A stretch of DNA of 64,000 bases from assembly GCF_900142605.1 (NCBI RefSeq), contig NZ_FRBL01000012.1:1-64000 (forward strand), written 5' to 3'. Numbering within the stretch: the stretch's first letter is position 1; every line of letters starts with the position of its first letter. Shown here one piece after another: positions 52,672 through 62,008 of this stretch. Position numbers and translations under genes: made by a program. Source of the DNA: Chitinophaga jiangningensis (GTDB lineage: Bacteria; Bacteroidota; Bacteroidia; Chitinophagales; Chitinophagaceae). The notes under the pieces were generated by a model. It was given only the letters and a program-made list of their open reading frames with translations. It was not told the origin of the DNA and searched no databases.

Positions 52672-52727
52672 TTATTTTTGATAATATTAAACGCCACAGT
52701 TGTGGCGTTTAATATTATCAAAAATAA
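52672..52727. terminator. Very long perfect terminator hairpin after lutABC
   Basis: It has 27-bp perfect arms with a 2-base centre, GC-rich at the tip and A/T-rich at the base, and starts 16 bases after the lutC stop. Confidence 0.85.
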
Positions 52728-53157
52728 TTAGCCCCAAACCATTTGTTGGTATAATGTTTGTTTCTACTCTGTGCTTTGAGAAAAAAACCATGTCGAATTA
52801 GTGATTCGAATAGTATTACACCATATCATCAGCATTTGCTAACCAGAAAAATTGAAAGACCATGTATCGCTACACAACTTTAGAACAGCTGCCAGAGCGG
52901 ACTGTGACGAGGAGCAAAAATTATTATTATAAAAGACATATTAATTTTCCGTTTCGTTGATAGAGATTCAAATTTTATTTTCTACTTTGCATTCACTATT
53001 GAAAACCGAAAATAAATTCGAGCGTAGGAATGCAATCTTGTTAACTTGTTTAGTCCACTCATACTTCGATGGCATCTATGAAAGCCTTCCACCAGCGACC
53101 GTATAAGGACTAGACGGAGAGAGAATATTATATAACCATATCTTATTATTGAAACCT
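52728..53157. other. Long AT-rich leader before the exopolysaccharide operon
   Basis: About 430 bases without a credible ORF. It contains a small hairpin TCGAAT-TAGTG-ATTCGA at 52793-52809 and a TACTTTG sequence within 52960-53000 that is one base short of a proper -7 box. I see no NusG/RfaH ops element or clear promoter. A long untranslated leader with antitermination-type control would be usual for such an operon but is not shown. Confidence 0.4.
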
Positions 53158-55095
53158 ATGGTGCGGAAAACATCATGGATCACCCCGTCATGGCTCATTC
53201 TGATCCTGGACTTAGGGTGTTCTATCCTCGCTATCAATCTCGCCTTTTTACTCAGGCTGAATTTTGATATGAATGACATTGCGCCTTATCCGATTGCGCA
53301 TATTTCCTTGTTGGTGCTGGGGGTGAATCTCCTGTTATCATTGTCCCTGCGGACTTACAGAGGAATTGTACGGCATACCGGTATGGCTGATATCGGTCAC
53401 ATCGCTGGTATGAACATACTGAGCAGTGGTGTACTGTATACTATCGGTGCCGTATACACGCAATATGCTGCATTCAACATTCTTCCACTGTCCATCATTC
53501 TGATTTATTTCTTTATCAGCACTTTCGCTTTGCTGTCGTACAGGTTGCTGGTAAAATGGACCTTCAGGTATTACTCCCTGCTGCGTTCGCAGAATAATGT
53601 ACGCGCTGCTATTTATTATACCGGCCCTACCGGCCTGCTGCTGCGTAAAGCATTGTCGGAAGACCCTGCCTCAGCAATACGTGTGGTGGCGTTTTTGGCG
53701 CATAACCCTGCACATGCGGGAAAGTCAATGGAAGGCCTGCATATTTACGGCGCAGAGTCAGGGCAATTACATCGCCTGGTGAAGCAAGCCAATATTGATA
53801 CGTTGTTAATTCCTGAAGAAGATATCGAACCCTCCCGGCTAAACGAACTCGTGGATGCATGCATGCTGCTGGATATTAAAGTGCAGAAGGTAGTGCCCGT
53901 GAGTCAGTGGATCGACGGAGTGGCTAATAATAGTGTACAATTGAAAGACATTCACATTGAAGATCTGCTCGAGCGGGCGGAAATCAAAATAAGAAACCCA
54001 CGCATCAGCGAAGAGCTGAAAGGAAAAAATGTGCTGGTAACAGGTGCTGCCGGTTCTATTGGTAGTGAGATAGTAAGGCAGCTGGTGAAATATGAACCGG
54101 CGCTGATCGTACTCTGCGACAAGGCAGAATCACCTTTGCATGAACTCGAACTGGAACTGGCGGAAAAAAGCGGCAATGTACAGATCATTCCGTTTATTGG
54201 TAATGTGTGCGACAGCAACCGTATGCAGCAGCTGTTCGACATTTACCAGCCCGCCATGGTATACCACGCAGCCGCCTACAAACACGTACCCATGATGGAA
54301 AAAAATCCTTCCATCGCCGTCATCAACAACGTGCTGGGAACGAAAGTAGTAGCAGAGCTCTCCGTAGAATATAATGTAGAGAAGTTCGTGATGGTTTCTA
54401 CCGATAAGGCGGTGAACCCTACTAACGTGATGGGTGCTTCCAAACGCATCGCTGAAATCTTCTCACAATCCTTTAATAATTATCTCAACGAACAATATCA
54501 GCGGCCGGGGCCAGTGTACGGCACTCCTCCAACCCGCTTCATCACCACCCGTTTTGGCAACGTACTGGGTTCAAACGGGTCTGTAATTCCACGTTTCAAA
54601 CAGCAGCTGGAAAAAGGCGGCCCGCTTACGGTGACGCATCCTGAAATTACCCGCTATTTCATGACCATTCCTGAAGCTTGCCAGCTCGTACTGGAAGCGG
54701 GCTCTATGGGACAGGGCGGAGAAATTTTTGTGTTCGATATGGGCAAGCCAATGAAAATTGCAGAGCTGGCACGTAAAATGATTCGTATGGCCGGCAAAGA
54801 ACCCGGTAAAGACATACAGATCGTATATACAGGCCTTCGCCCGGGCGAAAAGCTCTACGAAGAGTTGCTGAATAATGCAGAGAACACCATGCACACTTAT
54901 CACGAAAAAATTATGATCGCCAAAGTGCGTACATATGATTTCCTAGTAGTAAATAAAGAAGTGGAAGACCTCATTGCGGCCGCGCGCAAGCACTACCTGA
55001 TGCCAACGGTAGCCCGCATGAAAAAACTGGTACCCGAATTCATCAGCAAAAACTCTTCCTACGAAGAGCTGGACAAAGGGACCATTACGATGTAA
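53158..55095 (+). CDS. Membrane-anchored nucleotide-sugar 4,6-dehydratase (FlaA1/CapD/PglF type)
   Basis: A 645-residue protein with four N-terminal membrane helices (about 12-135), a Rossmann-like first domain and then the SDR catalytic domain. The NAD loop is GAAGSIG (296-302), followed by YHAAAYKHVPMME and VSTDKAVNPTNVMGASKR. As in PglF-type enzymes, the SDR tyrosine is replaced (MxxxK). It probably converts UDP-GlcNAc to a 4-keto-6-deoxy sugar for the first residue of the exopolysaccharide. The TTG at 53149 is an alternative start. First gene of the polysaccharide operon. Confidence 0.92.
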   Translation: MVRKTSWITPSWLILILDLGCSILAINLAFLLRLNFDMNDIAPYPIAHISLLVLGVNLLLSLSLRTYRGIVRHTGMADIGHIAGMNILSSGVLYTIGAVYTQYAAFNILPLSIILIYFFISTFALLSYRLLVKWTFRYYSLLRSQNNVRAAIYYTGPTGLLLRKALSEDPASAIRVVAFLAHNPAHAGKSMEGLHIYGAESGQLHRLVKQANIDTLLIPEEDIEPSRLNELVDACMLLDIKVQKVVPVSQWIDGVANNSVQLKDIHIEDLLERAEIKIRNPRISEELKGKNVLVTGAAGSIGSEIVRQLVKYEPALIVLCDKAESPLHELELELAEKSGNVQIIPFIGNVCDSNRMQQLFDIYQPAMVYHAAAYKHVPMMEKNPSIAVINNVLGTKVVAELSVEYNVEKFVMVSTDKAVNPTNVMGASKRIAEIFSQSFNNYLNEQYQRPGPVYGTPPTRFITTRFGNVLGSNGSVIPRFKQQLEKGGPLTVTHPEITRYFMTIPEACQLVLEAGSMGQGGEIFVFDMGKPMKIAELARKMIRMAGKEPGKDIQIVYTGLRPGEKLYEELLNNAENTMHTYHEKIMIAKVRTYDFLVVNKEVEDLIAAARKHYLMPTVARMKKLVPEFISKNSSYEELDKGTITM

Positions 55096-55145
55096 ACTAC
55101 GGCGTGCACTAACGTAAACGCCTATATAAAAATTGAATAGTGATT

Positions 55146-55973
55146 ATGATTGTAACAAACGAAAAACGGACAGATGCAACGCAGCCCAGGTACAGATCTC
55201 TGTACTGGCTGCTGCTACTGGTCTCCTTTGGCATGTTTGCCTGTAGTACACCCAAAAACATTACGTATTTCAAGGATCTGTCGGATACACTACCAAATGC
55301 AGCAGTCACACAGGCAATCTATAAAACACCTTCCATCCAGGTGGACGATATTTTACAGGTAACTATTCAAACACTCGATCCAAATGCCACTGCTATGCTC
55401 AACCAGCAGGGGCAAACACAGCCAGGTCTTGCACCTGCTGGAACGCCGGTTACCAACATCAACGGATATCTCGTGGATAAGGATGGCAACATCTCTCTCC
55501 CTATGATAGGCAAGATGATGGTAAAAGGTAAATCCACCGATGCGGTAAGAGATGAAATCCAGGCTAAAGCCGCCACTTTTTATAAAGATCCGGTGGTAAA
55601 CGTACGCTTCGCCAACTTCAAAGTAACTGTACTGGGAGAGGTAACCAAACCATCGTCCTACATTATGCCAAACGAAAAAGTAACCTTAATGGATGCTTTG
55701 GGTATGGCCGGCGATCTCACCATCTACGGTAAACGCGAGAACGTACTCCTCATCAGGGAAAATGATGGCAGAAAGGAATTCGTTCGCTTTAATCTTAACA
55801 ACAGCAACCTGTTTACCTCTCCTTACTATTATCTGCGGCAGGGAGATGTGATATATGTGGAACCTAATAAAAATAAAGTGGCCTCCACAGATATGCAGCA
55901 GGTAAAACGTATTTCAATTATGGCCTCTGTATTGTCGCTGCTGATTGTAGTGGCATCCAGGATTAACTTTTAA
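55146..55973 (+). CDS. Wza-type polysaccharide export lipoprotein
   Basis: A 275-residue outer-membrane lipoprotein with lipobox GMFAC (Cys33 from the ATG at 55146). The Poly_export domain (about 60-170) includes IQVDDILQVTIQTLDPNA and GYLVDKDGNISLPMIGKMMVKG. It is followed by SLBB regions (VTVLGEVTKPSSYIMPNEKVTLMDALGMAGDL) and a C-terminal hydrophobic helix (SIMASVLSLLIVVASRI). It forms the periplasmic/outer-membrane channel with the Wzc protein encoded 9 bases downstream. It lacks the long D4 alpha-barrel helix of E. coli Wza, as is common in Bacteroidota. Confidence 0.93.
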   Translation: MIVTNEKRTDATQPRYRSLYWLLLLVSFGMFACSTPKNITYFKDLSDTLPNAAVTQAIYKTPSIQVDDILQVTIQTLDPNATAMLNQQGQTQPGLAPAGTPVTNINGYLVDKDGNISLPMIGKMMVKGKSTDAVRDEIQAKAATFYKDPVVNVRFANFKVTVLGEVTKPSSYIMPNEKVTLMDALGMAGDLTIYGKRENVLLIRENDGRKEFVRFNLNNSNLFTSPYYYLRQGDVIYVEPNKNKVASTDMQQVKRISIMASVLSLLIVVASRINF

Positions 55974-55982
55974 TCATTTACC

Positions 55983-58355
55983 ATGCAGGAGAACAAATAT
56001 CAATCATTCAACGGAAAGTACCAGGTAAATGGCAACAGCCATTCGGCACAGCCGGAAGCTTCATTGGATCTGCGTAAACTGCTGGACCGGCTGGGACGGT
56101 CATGGTACTGGTTCCTGCTCAGCGTGATCCTTTGCTGTTCACTGGGATTCATCTATCTGCGGTACGCTTCGCCGGGTTATAAGATCAATGCAAAAATCCT
56201 CGTGGAAGATCAGGCCAAAGGCACTAATATTCCAGGCGCTGAAATCCTTCAGCAGATGGAGATGTTCAATAACAAGAGCAGTGTCGACAATGAGCTTGAA
56301 ATTATTACCTCCCGCTCCCTGATGGAAAAGGTGGTAAGAGATCAGCACCTCAATATCAGGTACCTGATTGAAGGAAGGCTGAAGAAAACAGAACTTTACG
56401 GCAACGTGCCTTTCACCATGAACTGGCTTACTTTAAAAGACAGCGTGGCACTGGCCAATTATACCGTTAAACCATTGGGTAAGGACAGCTTTGCGCTGAG
56501 CACGCCGCAATGGAACCGCCATGCGGCCTGGGGCGATACCATACAGGTAGCAGCCGGCCTGCTCCGCATGGACCGTAACAGCGACTACGCACTGGACCAC
56601 AGCGAATACACCGTGGAAGTAGCTGCAGTGGATAAAACCGTGGCCGACTACCAGCGCCAGCTGGAAGCCAGCATTCCGAATAAACAGGTAAGTACTATCG
56701 ACCTTACACTCTCGTCTGAGATTCCAAAAAAAGGCGAAATGGTGCTTAATAAGCTCATTGATGCGTACAAACGTGCCAGTGTAGATGATAAGAACCGCAT
56801 CGCCGACAGCACCATCGCTTTCATCGATGTGCGTCTCGGCATCGTTACCGGTGAGCTCTCCGGCGTGGAAAAGAACATCCAGCGCTTTAAGGAAGCCAAT
56901 CAGCTGGCAGATATCAGCGAACAGGCCAAACAACTGGTGGCCGGTACCGGCGATTCCCGCAAACAGCTGATCGATAACCAGGTGAAGCTGAACGTGGTGC
57001 AGTCGCTCGAAAACTATGTAAGAGACGAAAAGAACAATAAAAGAGTAGTACCTGCGGCCATCGTGGTGCAGGATCCTACTTTCATCGGCATCGTTGAAAA
57101 GTATAACACCCTGCAGCTGGAGCGTGAACGCCTGCTGCTGGCCAATACGGAAGGTAACCCGATGATCCGTAATATTGATGGTCAGCTGGCCGGCCTGCGT
57201 GGCGACTTACTCAGCAACCTGTCCACCTTCCGGAAAGGACTGGAACTGAGCATGGAAGCACTGCAACAGGATGCCGGCCTCCTCAATGCCCAAATTCAAA
57301 AGGTACCCAAAACTGAACGTGTATATCTCGATTACTCCCGCCAGCAGGCTATCAAACAGGAACTGTACCTGTACCTGCTTAAAAAGCGCGAAGAATCGGC
57401 TATCTCCAAGTCATCCAACCTGGCTATCGCAAAAGTGATAGACGCGGCTAAAAGCGATCCTAAGCCCTTTAAACCGAAAGGTTTGTTTATCTATCTGATC
57501 GCCTTTATCTTTGGTATGGGCTTACCGGCAGGACTTTTCTACCTGGGCGACCTCCTCAACAGGCGTATCCGCAGCAGGGAAGAATTGCAGTCACTCACCC
57601 CGGTACCTGTACTGGCAGAGATTGGCCATAACACAGAAGGTGAACTGGTAGTGGTAAGAAAGGACGTAAGAACCCCGCTGGTAGAACAATTCAGGGCATT
57701 GAGAACAAACCTGCAGTTCATTATGGCAAACCCGCAGGAGAAAGTGATCCTCCTTACCTCCAGTATGAGCGGAGAAGGAAAATCCTTCGTAGCCACCAAC
57801 CTGGCAGCCGTTATCGCCCTTTCAGGGAAAAGAGTGCTGCTCATGGAAATGGACCTGCGCAAACCGAAAATTTCAGAAAACCTGGGTCTTAGCAACCACA
57901 CCGGCTTCAGTACCTACGCTATCGGTAAATCAGCGCTCGACTCCGTGCTGAAACCTTCCGGTATCCACGAAAACTGCTGGCTGATGTCGTCAGGACCCAT
58001 CCCTCCAAATCCGGCAGAACTGCTGCTGATGGAAAATACCGGCCTGCTCTTTGCAGAGCTCCGCAAAATGTTTGACTATATCATTGTTGATACCGCACCG
58101 GTAGGACTGGTGACTGATGCCCAGCTGCTCGGACGCCTCGCGGATGCATCGCTTTACCTGATGCGCCAGGGGTACACGTTCAAGGAACAGGTGAAATTAA
58201 CCAGGGACCTGCAAAATAAAATGCCGCGACTCAACATCATCCTCAATGATGTGAAACAAGGCACCTCCTACGGTTATGGCTACGGCTACGGCTATGGTAT
58301 AGAAGAGGAAGACAACAAAGGAATGAAAAAACTTAAAAAAGTATTCAGCAAATAA
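55983..58355 (+). CDS. Wzc-type polysaccharide co-polymerase with tyrosine autokinase domain
   Basis: A 790-residue inner-membrane protein. It has a first helix at about 38-58, then a Wzz domain and a periplasmic coiled coil (about 280-460). The second helix is at about 505-525, followed by a BY-kinase. Its Walker A is SSMSGEGKSF with K600, Walker A' is LLMEMDLRKP, and Walker B is YIIVDTAP. The C-terminus carries the tyrosine cluster YGYGYGYGYG (763-772), five alternating tyrosines that are the likely autophosphorylation sites. It controls chain length and export together with Wza. The matching phosphatase (Wzb) is not in the window. Confidence 0.94.
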   Translation: MQENKYQSFNGKYQVNGNSHSAQPEASLDLRKLLDRLGRSWYWFLLSVILCCSLGFIYLRYASPGYKINAKILVEDQAKGTNIPGAEILQQMEMFNNKSSVDNELEIITSRSLMEKVVRDQHLNIRYLIEGRLKKTELYGNVPFTMNWLTLKDSVALANYTVKPLGKDSFALSTPQWNRHAAWGDTIQVAAGLLRMDRNSDYALDHSEYTVEVAAVDKTVADYQRQLEASIPNKQVSTIDLTLSSEIPKKGEMVLNKLIDAYKRASVDDKNRIADSTIAFIDVRLGIVTGELSGVEKNIQRFKEANQLADISEQAKQLVAGTGDSRKQLIDNQVKLNVVQSLENYVRDEKNNKRVVPAAIVVQDPTFIGIVEKYNTLQLERERLLLANTEGNPMIRNIDGQLAGLRGDLLSNLSTFRKGLELSMEALQQDAGLLNAQIQKVPKTERVYLDYSRQQAIKQELYLYLLKKREESAISKSSNLAIAKVIDAAKSDPKPFKPKGLFIYLIAFIFGMGLPAGLFYLGDLLNRRIRSREELQSLTPVPVLAEIGHNTEGELVVVRKDVRTPLVEQFRALRTNLQFIMANPQEKVILLTSSMSGEGKSFVATNLAAVIALSGKRVLLMEMDLRKPKISENLGLSNHTGFSTYAIGKSALDSVLKPSGIHENCWLMSSGPIPPNPAELLLMENTGLLFAELRKMFDYIIVDTAPVGLVTDAQLLGRLADASLYLMRQGYTFKEQVKLTRDLQNKMPRLNIILNDVKQGTSYGYGYGYGYGIEEEDNKGMKKLKKVFSK

Positions 58356-58373
58356 TAAATTTTTGAAAACACT

Positions 58374-59660
58374 ATGAATCAGGATATTAAAATCGGAGTA
58401 ATTGGCCTGGGCTATGTAGGATTACCACTGGCAGTAGAATTTGCAAAAAAATTCAAGGTGATCGGCTTTGACATCAACGCAGCCAGAGTGGCTGAACTCA
58501 TGGCAGCAAATGATCATACGCTGGAAGTATCTTCTGAACAACTCAAAGAAGTATTGACTGACTGTACCACGCCAACCGGTTTGTATTGTACCAATGAACT
58601 GGATCGTATCGCACCCTGCAACTATTACATCATCACGGTGCCTACGCCAGTGGATAAGAATAACCGCCCTGACCTCACCCCGCTGTTCAAAGCGAGTGAA
58701 ACTGTAGGAAAAGTGCTGAAAAAAGGAGATATCGTGGTGTATGAATCCACCGTATATCCAGGCGTTACGGAAGATGAATGTGTGCCCGTACTGGAAAGAG
58801 TATCCGGCCTCACCTTCAATAAAGACTTCTTCGCCGGCTATTCTCCGGAGCGCATCAACCCGGGCGATAAAGAACATACCGTATCTAAAATCCTGAAAGT
58901 AACTTCCGGCTCTACGCCTGAAGTAGCTGAAAAGGTAGACCAGTTATATAAATCCGTGATCACTGCCGGCACGCATAAAGCCACCACCATCAAAGTGGCA
59001 GAAGCAGCCAAGGTAATTGAAAACGCACAACGCGACATCAATATCGCCTTTGTAAATGAACTGGCGAAAATCTTCAACCGCCTCGGCATCGATACGGACG
59101 AAGTATTGCAGGCCGCCGGTACTAAATGGAACTTCCTGAAATTCCGTCCGGGATTAGTAGGTGGTCACTGTATCGGTGTAGACCCTTACTACCTCGCACA
59201 AAAAGCACAGGAAGCAGGCTACCATCCTGAAATCATCCTGGCAGGCCGCCGCCTCAACGATGGCATGGGCGCCTACGTAGCACAGGAAGTAATTAAACTG
59301 ATGGTGAAAAAGGATATTCCGGTAAAAGGTGCTAAAATCCTTGTGCTGGGAATCACCTTCAAGGAGAACTGCCCGGATGTACGCAATACCAAAGTGGTAG
59401 ACATCCTCAACGAACTGCAGGATTTTGGTACCAACATCACCGTATATGATCCATGGGCAACGCCTGCGGAGGTAGAACATGAATACGGCTGGAAGTCCAC
59501 ACAGGAACTGAACACCGTATGCGACTACGATGCCGTTATACTGGCTGTATCACATAACGAATTTAAAGAGTTAAATATTAATAAGCTCTGTAAGAACCGT
59601 GCAGTAGTGTACGACGTGAAGGGAGTATTGCCGAAAGAACTGACAGACGCCCGTCTTTAA
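58374..59660 (+). CDS. UDP-sugar 6-dehydrogenase (TviB/WbpO-like)
   Basis: A 428-residue NAD-dependent UDP-N-acetylhexosamine dehydrogenase, forming a uronic acid. The N-terminal Rossmann fold is VIGLGYVGLPLAVEFAKKFKV, with SPERINPGDKEH in the substrate region. The catalytic cysteine is C266 in GLVGGHCIGVDPYYLA, and the C-terminal domain ends LGITFKENCPDVRNTKVVDI. The sequence type is that of Vi-antigen TviB and WbpO, which act on UDP-GalNAc or UDP-GlcNAc, rather than UDP-glucose dehydrogenase. It lies next to a WbpP/TviC-like epimerase, which fits. Confidence 0.92.
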   Translation: MNQDIKIGVIGLGYVGLPLAVEFAKKFKVIGFDINAARVAELMAANDHTLEVSSEQLKEVLTDCTTPTGLYCTNELDRIAPCNYYIITVPTPVDKNNRPDLTPLFKASETVGKVLKKGDIVVYESTVYPGVTEDECVPVLERVSGLTFNKDFFAGYSPERINPGDKEHTVSKILKVTSGSTPEVAEKVDQLYKSVITAGTHKATTIKVAEAAKVIENAQRDINIAFVNELAKIFNRLGIDTDEVLQAAGTKWNFLKFRPGLVGGHCIGVDPYYLAQKAQEAGYHPEIILAGRRLNDGMGAYVAQEVIKLMVKKDIPVKGAKILVLGITFKENCPDVRNTKVVDILNELQDFGTNITVYDPWATPAEVEHEYGWKSTQELNTVCDYDAVILAVSHNEFKELNINKLCKNRAVVYDVKGVLPKELTDARL

Positions 59661-59685
59661 TTTATTATCTCTTTAAAACAAAAAA

Positions 59686-60684
59686 ATGTACGACAAGCAA
59701 TATCATAACAATACGATCAGCAACGCTTCCTTCCTCATCACCGGTGGCGCAGGTTTCATTGGGTCTAACCTCGTGGAATACCTGTTGAAATACGGTGCCG
59801 GCAAAGTGCGCGTGCTGGATAATTTCTCGACCGGCAGCATGGATAACCTGCGTCCTTTCCTGGACAATCCGGCATTTGAACTGATAGAAGGTGACATTCG
59901 TAACCTGGATACCTGCCGCGAAGCAGTAGCCGGTATGGATTATGTATCCCATCAGGCTGCACTGGGCTCTGTACCAAGGTCTATCAATGATCCGGTAACA
60001 TCCAATGATGTCAATATCACCGGCCACCTCAATATGCTGGTAGCAGCAAGAGATGCAGGGGTGAAAAGAATGGTGTATGCCGCCAGTTCCAGCACCTACG
60101 GTGATCATCCGGGGCTGCCTAAAGTGGAAGACCAGATCGGTAAACCGTTATCACCATACGCTATCACGAAGTATGTAAATGAATTATACGGGGATATTTT
60201 CTCCCGCACTTATAAATTCCACACGATAGGACTACGGTATTTCAATGTGTTTGGTCCTCGCCAGAATCCGCGCGGACCATACGCTGCCGTTATCCCGTTG
60301 TTTATTGAATCGGCACTGAAAAATGAAGCGCCCTTCATCAATGGTGACGGAGAAACCAGTCGTGACTTCACTTTCGTGGAAAATGCAGTACAGGCAAACA
60401 TCAAAGCGATGTTGTTGCCGGAGCTGGATAAACACGAAGTGATCAATATCGCCTTCGGCGAACGTACCACCCTCAACGAACTGTGGGAAGGTATCACCGC
60501 CATGACAGGCGTTACACTCCAGGCGCAGCACCGCGATGAGCGTGCCGGCGATGTACGCCACAGCCTGGCAAATATAGGTAAAGCTAGTAACCTGATAGGA
60601 TATACACCCGAATTTTCAGTGCAGGATGGCCTCAAACTGGCCGTGAGTTGGTATGCCGCTAACCTGCAGCGCAGCGCAATCTAA
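59686..60684 (+). CDS. UDP-N-acetylglucosamine 4-epimerase (WbpP/TviC-like)
   Basis: A 332-residue extended SDR. The NAD motif is GGAGFIG (20-26), and the YxxxK pair is Y158 and K162 in SPYAITKYVNE, preceded by AASSSTYGD. HQAALGSVPRSINDP and YFNVFGPRQNPRGPYAAVIPLFI are hallmarks of the WbpP group, which interconverts UDP-GlcNAc(A) and UDP-GalNAc(A). With the dehydrogenase encoded just upstream it should supply an N-acetyl-galactosaminuronic-type precursor. The order of the two reactions is not settled by sequence. Confidence 0.92.
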   Translation: MYDKQYHNNTISNASFLITGGAGFIGSNLVEYLLKYGAGKVRVLDNFSTGSMDNLRPFLDNPAFELIEGDIRNLDTCREAVAGMDYVSHQAALGSVPRSINDPVTSNDVNITGHLNMLVAARDAGVKRMVYAASSSTYGDHPGLPKVEDQIGKPLSPYAITKYVNELYGDIFSRTYKFHTIGLRYFNVFGPRQNPRGPYAAVIPLFIESALKNEAPFINGDGETSRDFTFVENAVQANIKAMLLPELDKHEVINIAFGERTTLNELWEGITAMTGVTLQAQHRDERAGDVRHSLANIGKASNLIGYTPEFSVQDGLKLAVSWYAANLQRSAI

Positions 60685-60718
60685 TTTTTTACCGCAGTAG
60701 CGGTTGGAGAACCTTTTT

Positions 60719-62008
60719 ATGAACTTAACCATATCAAAGCTACGACGCAAGTGGTCAGACACTGCCGTGAAATACCGCAGTCATGCCCCTAAGAAGCTGT
60801 CCGGAGAGCACAAAACACTCCTGCGCAACTTCGGAGCACTCTCGGTATTGCAAGGGCTGAATATGATCCTGCCCCTCATCACGCTTCCATATGTGCTCCG
60901 CATCTTCGGGGCCGAAAAATATGGCGTGATCGTGCTGGCAAACTCCTTGCTGATGTACTTCCAGGGCTTTGCCGATTTCAGCTTTAACATCACTGCCACC
61001 AGGGATGTGGCCATACACCGCCACAGCAAACGTACACTCAGCCTGATATATAGCCGCGTATTGTCTACCAAGGCTATCCTGGTCCTGTTTTCATTCCTGC
61101 TGTTTTTACCGCTGGTACTACTGGTGCCGCAGTTTGCAGAAAACAAACTGGTGTTTTTGCTGACATTCCCGGCACTGGCCGGATATGCTTTGTTTCCTGA
61201 CTGGTTTTTCCAGGGCGTGGAAGAGATGAAAGTGATTACCATCCTTTCCGCCTGCATAAAAATTTTCTTTACGATCTGCATATTCGTGTTTATCCGTAAA
61301 CCGGAGGATTTCTTCTGGTACCCGCTGTTTCAGGCCCTCGGCTACATCGGCGCAGGCCTGTATGCACAATACCTGATGCATACACGCTACCAGCTGAAAT
61401 TTAATTTTATCGGGTATGCCAGGATAAAGGAAGTGTTGCGCAGCAACTTCAGCATCTTTATCAACCAATTTCTACCTAATCTCTACAACAACTCAACCAC
61501 CTTCCTGCTGGGCATACTCACGGGTACCTCAGCAGTGGGGGTGTATGGCGCCGCTAAAAGTTTAATTGAAGCGGCCAATGCAGGACTCAATATTCTGTCG
61601 AGAGTATTTTTTCCATTCCTCAACCGCAGAAGCGGTGCTTTCGGCAAGTTCCAGAAACTCATACTGGCCGCCGGTATCGCACTCTGCGCAGGGATTTGTG
61701 TATTATCCATTCCTATTACTAAAATATTTCACCTGCAGGGCAAAGAGGCCGTTTGGATTTTGTGTATCATGGCGGTGAGTGTGTTTTTCATGGCTATGTA
61801 TTACTGCTACGGTACCAACTACTTCATTGTAAAACGTGCGGATAAACTGGTGATGAAAAATACCTTATATGCTTCCATAACAGGCTTTGTGATGGCCTTC
61901 CCGTTAATCATGCTGTTTTCCGGCGTGGGGGCGGCCATCAACCTGGCCATGGCAAGAGGGATGATGGGCGTCGGCCTGTGGTGGAAATATAAAAATGAAG
62001 AAAAATGA
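60719..62008 (+). CDS. Wzx-type oligosaccharide flippase
   Basis: A 429-residue MOP-superfamily (polysaccharide synthase) membrane protein with about 12 helices. Typical segments are FGALSVLQGLNMILPLITLPYVLRIFGAEKYGVIVLANS at the first helices and LSIPITKIFHLQGKEAVWIL late in the protein. It flips lipid-linked repeat units to the periplasm. The ATG at 60719 is preferred to the in-frame TTG at 60704. It overlaps the ATP-grasp gene by 4 bases. Confidence 0.92.
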   Translation: MNLTISKLRRKWSDTAVKYRSHAPKKLSGEHKTLLRNFGALSVLQGLNMILPLITLPYVLRIFGAEKYGVIVLANSLLMYFQGFADFSFNITATRDVAIHRHSKRTLSLIYSRVLSTKAILVLFSFLLFLPLVLLVPQFAENKLVFLLTFPALAGYALFPDWFFQGVEEMKVITILSACIKIFFTICIFVFIRKPEDFFWYPLFQALGYIGAGLYAQYLMHTRYQLKFNFIGYARIKEVLRSNFSIFINQFLPNLYNNSTTFLLGILTGTSAVGVYGAAKSLIEAANAGLNILSRVFFPFLNRRSGAFGKFQKLILAAGIALCAGICVLSIPITKIFHLQGKEAVWILCIMAVSVFFMAMYYCYGTNYFIVKRADKLVMKNTLYASITGFVMAFPLIMLFSGVGAAINLAMARGMMGVGLWWKYKNEEK

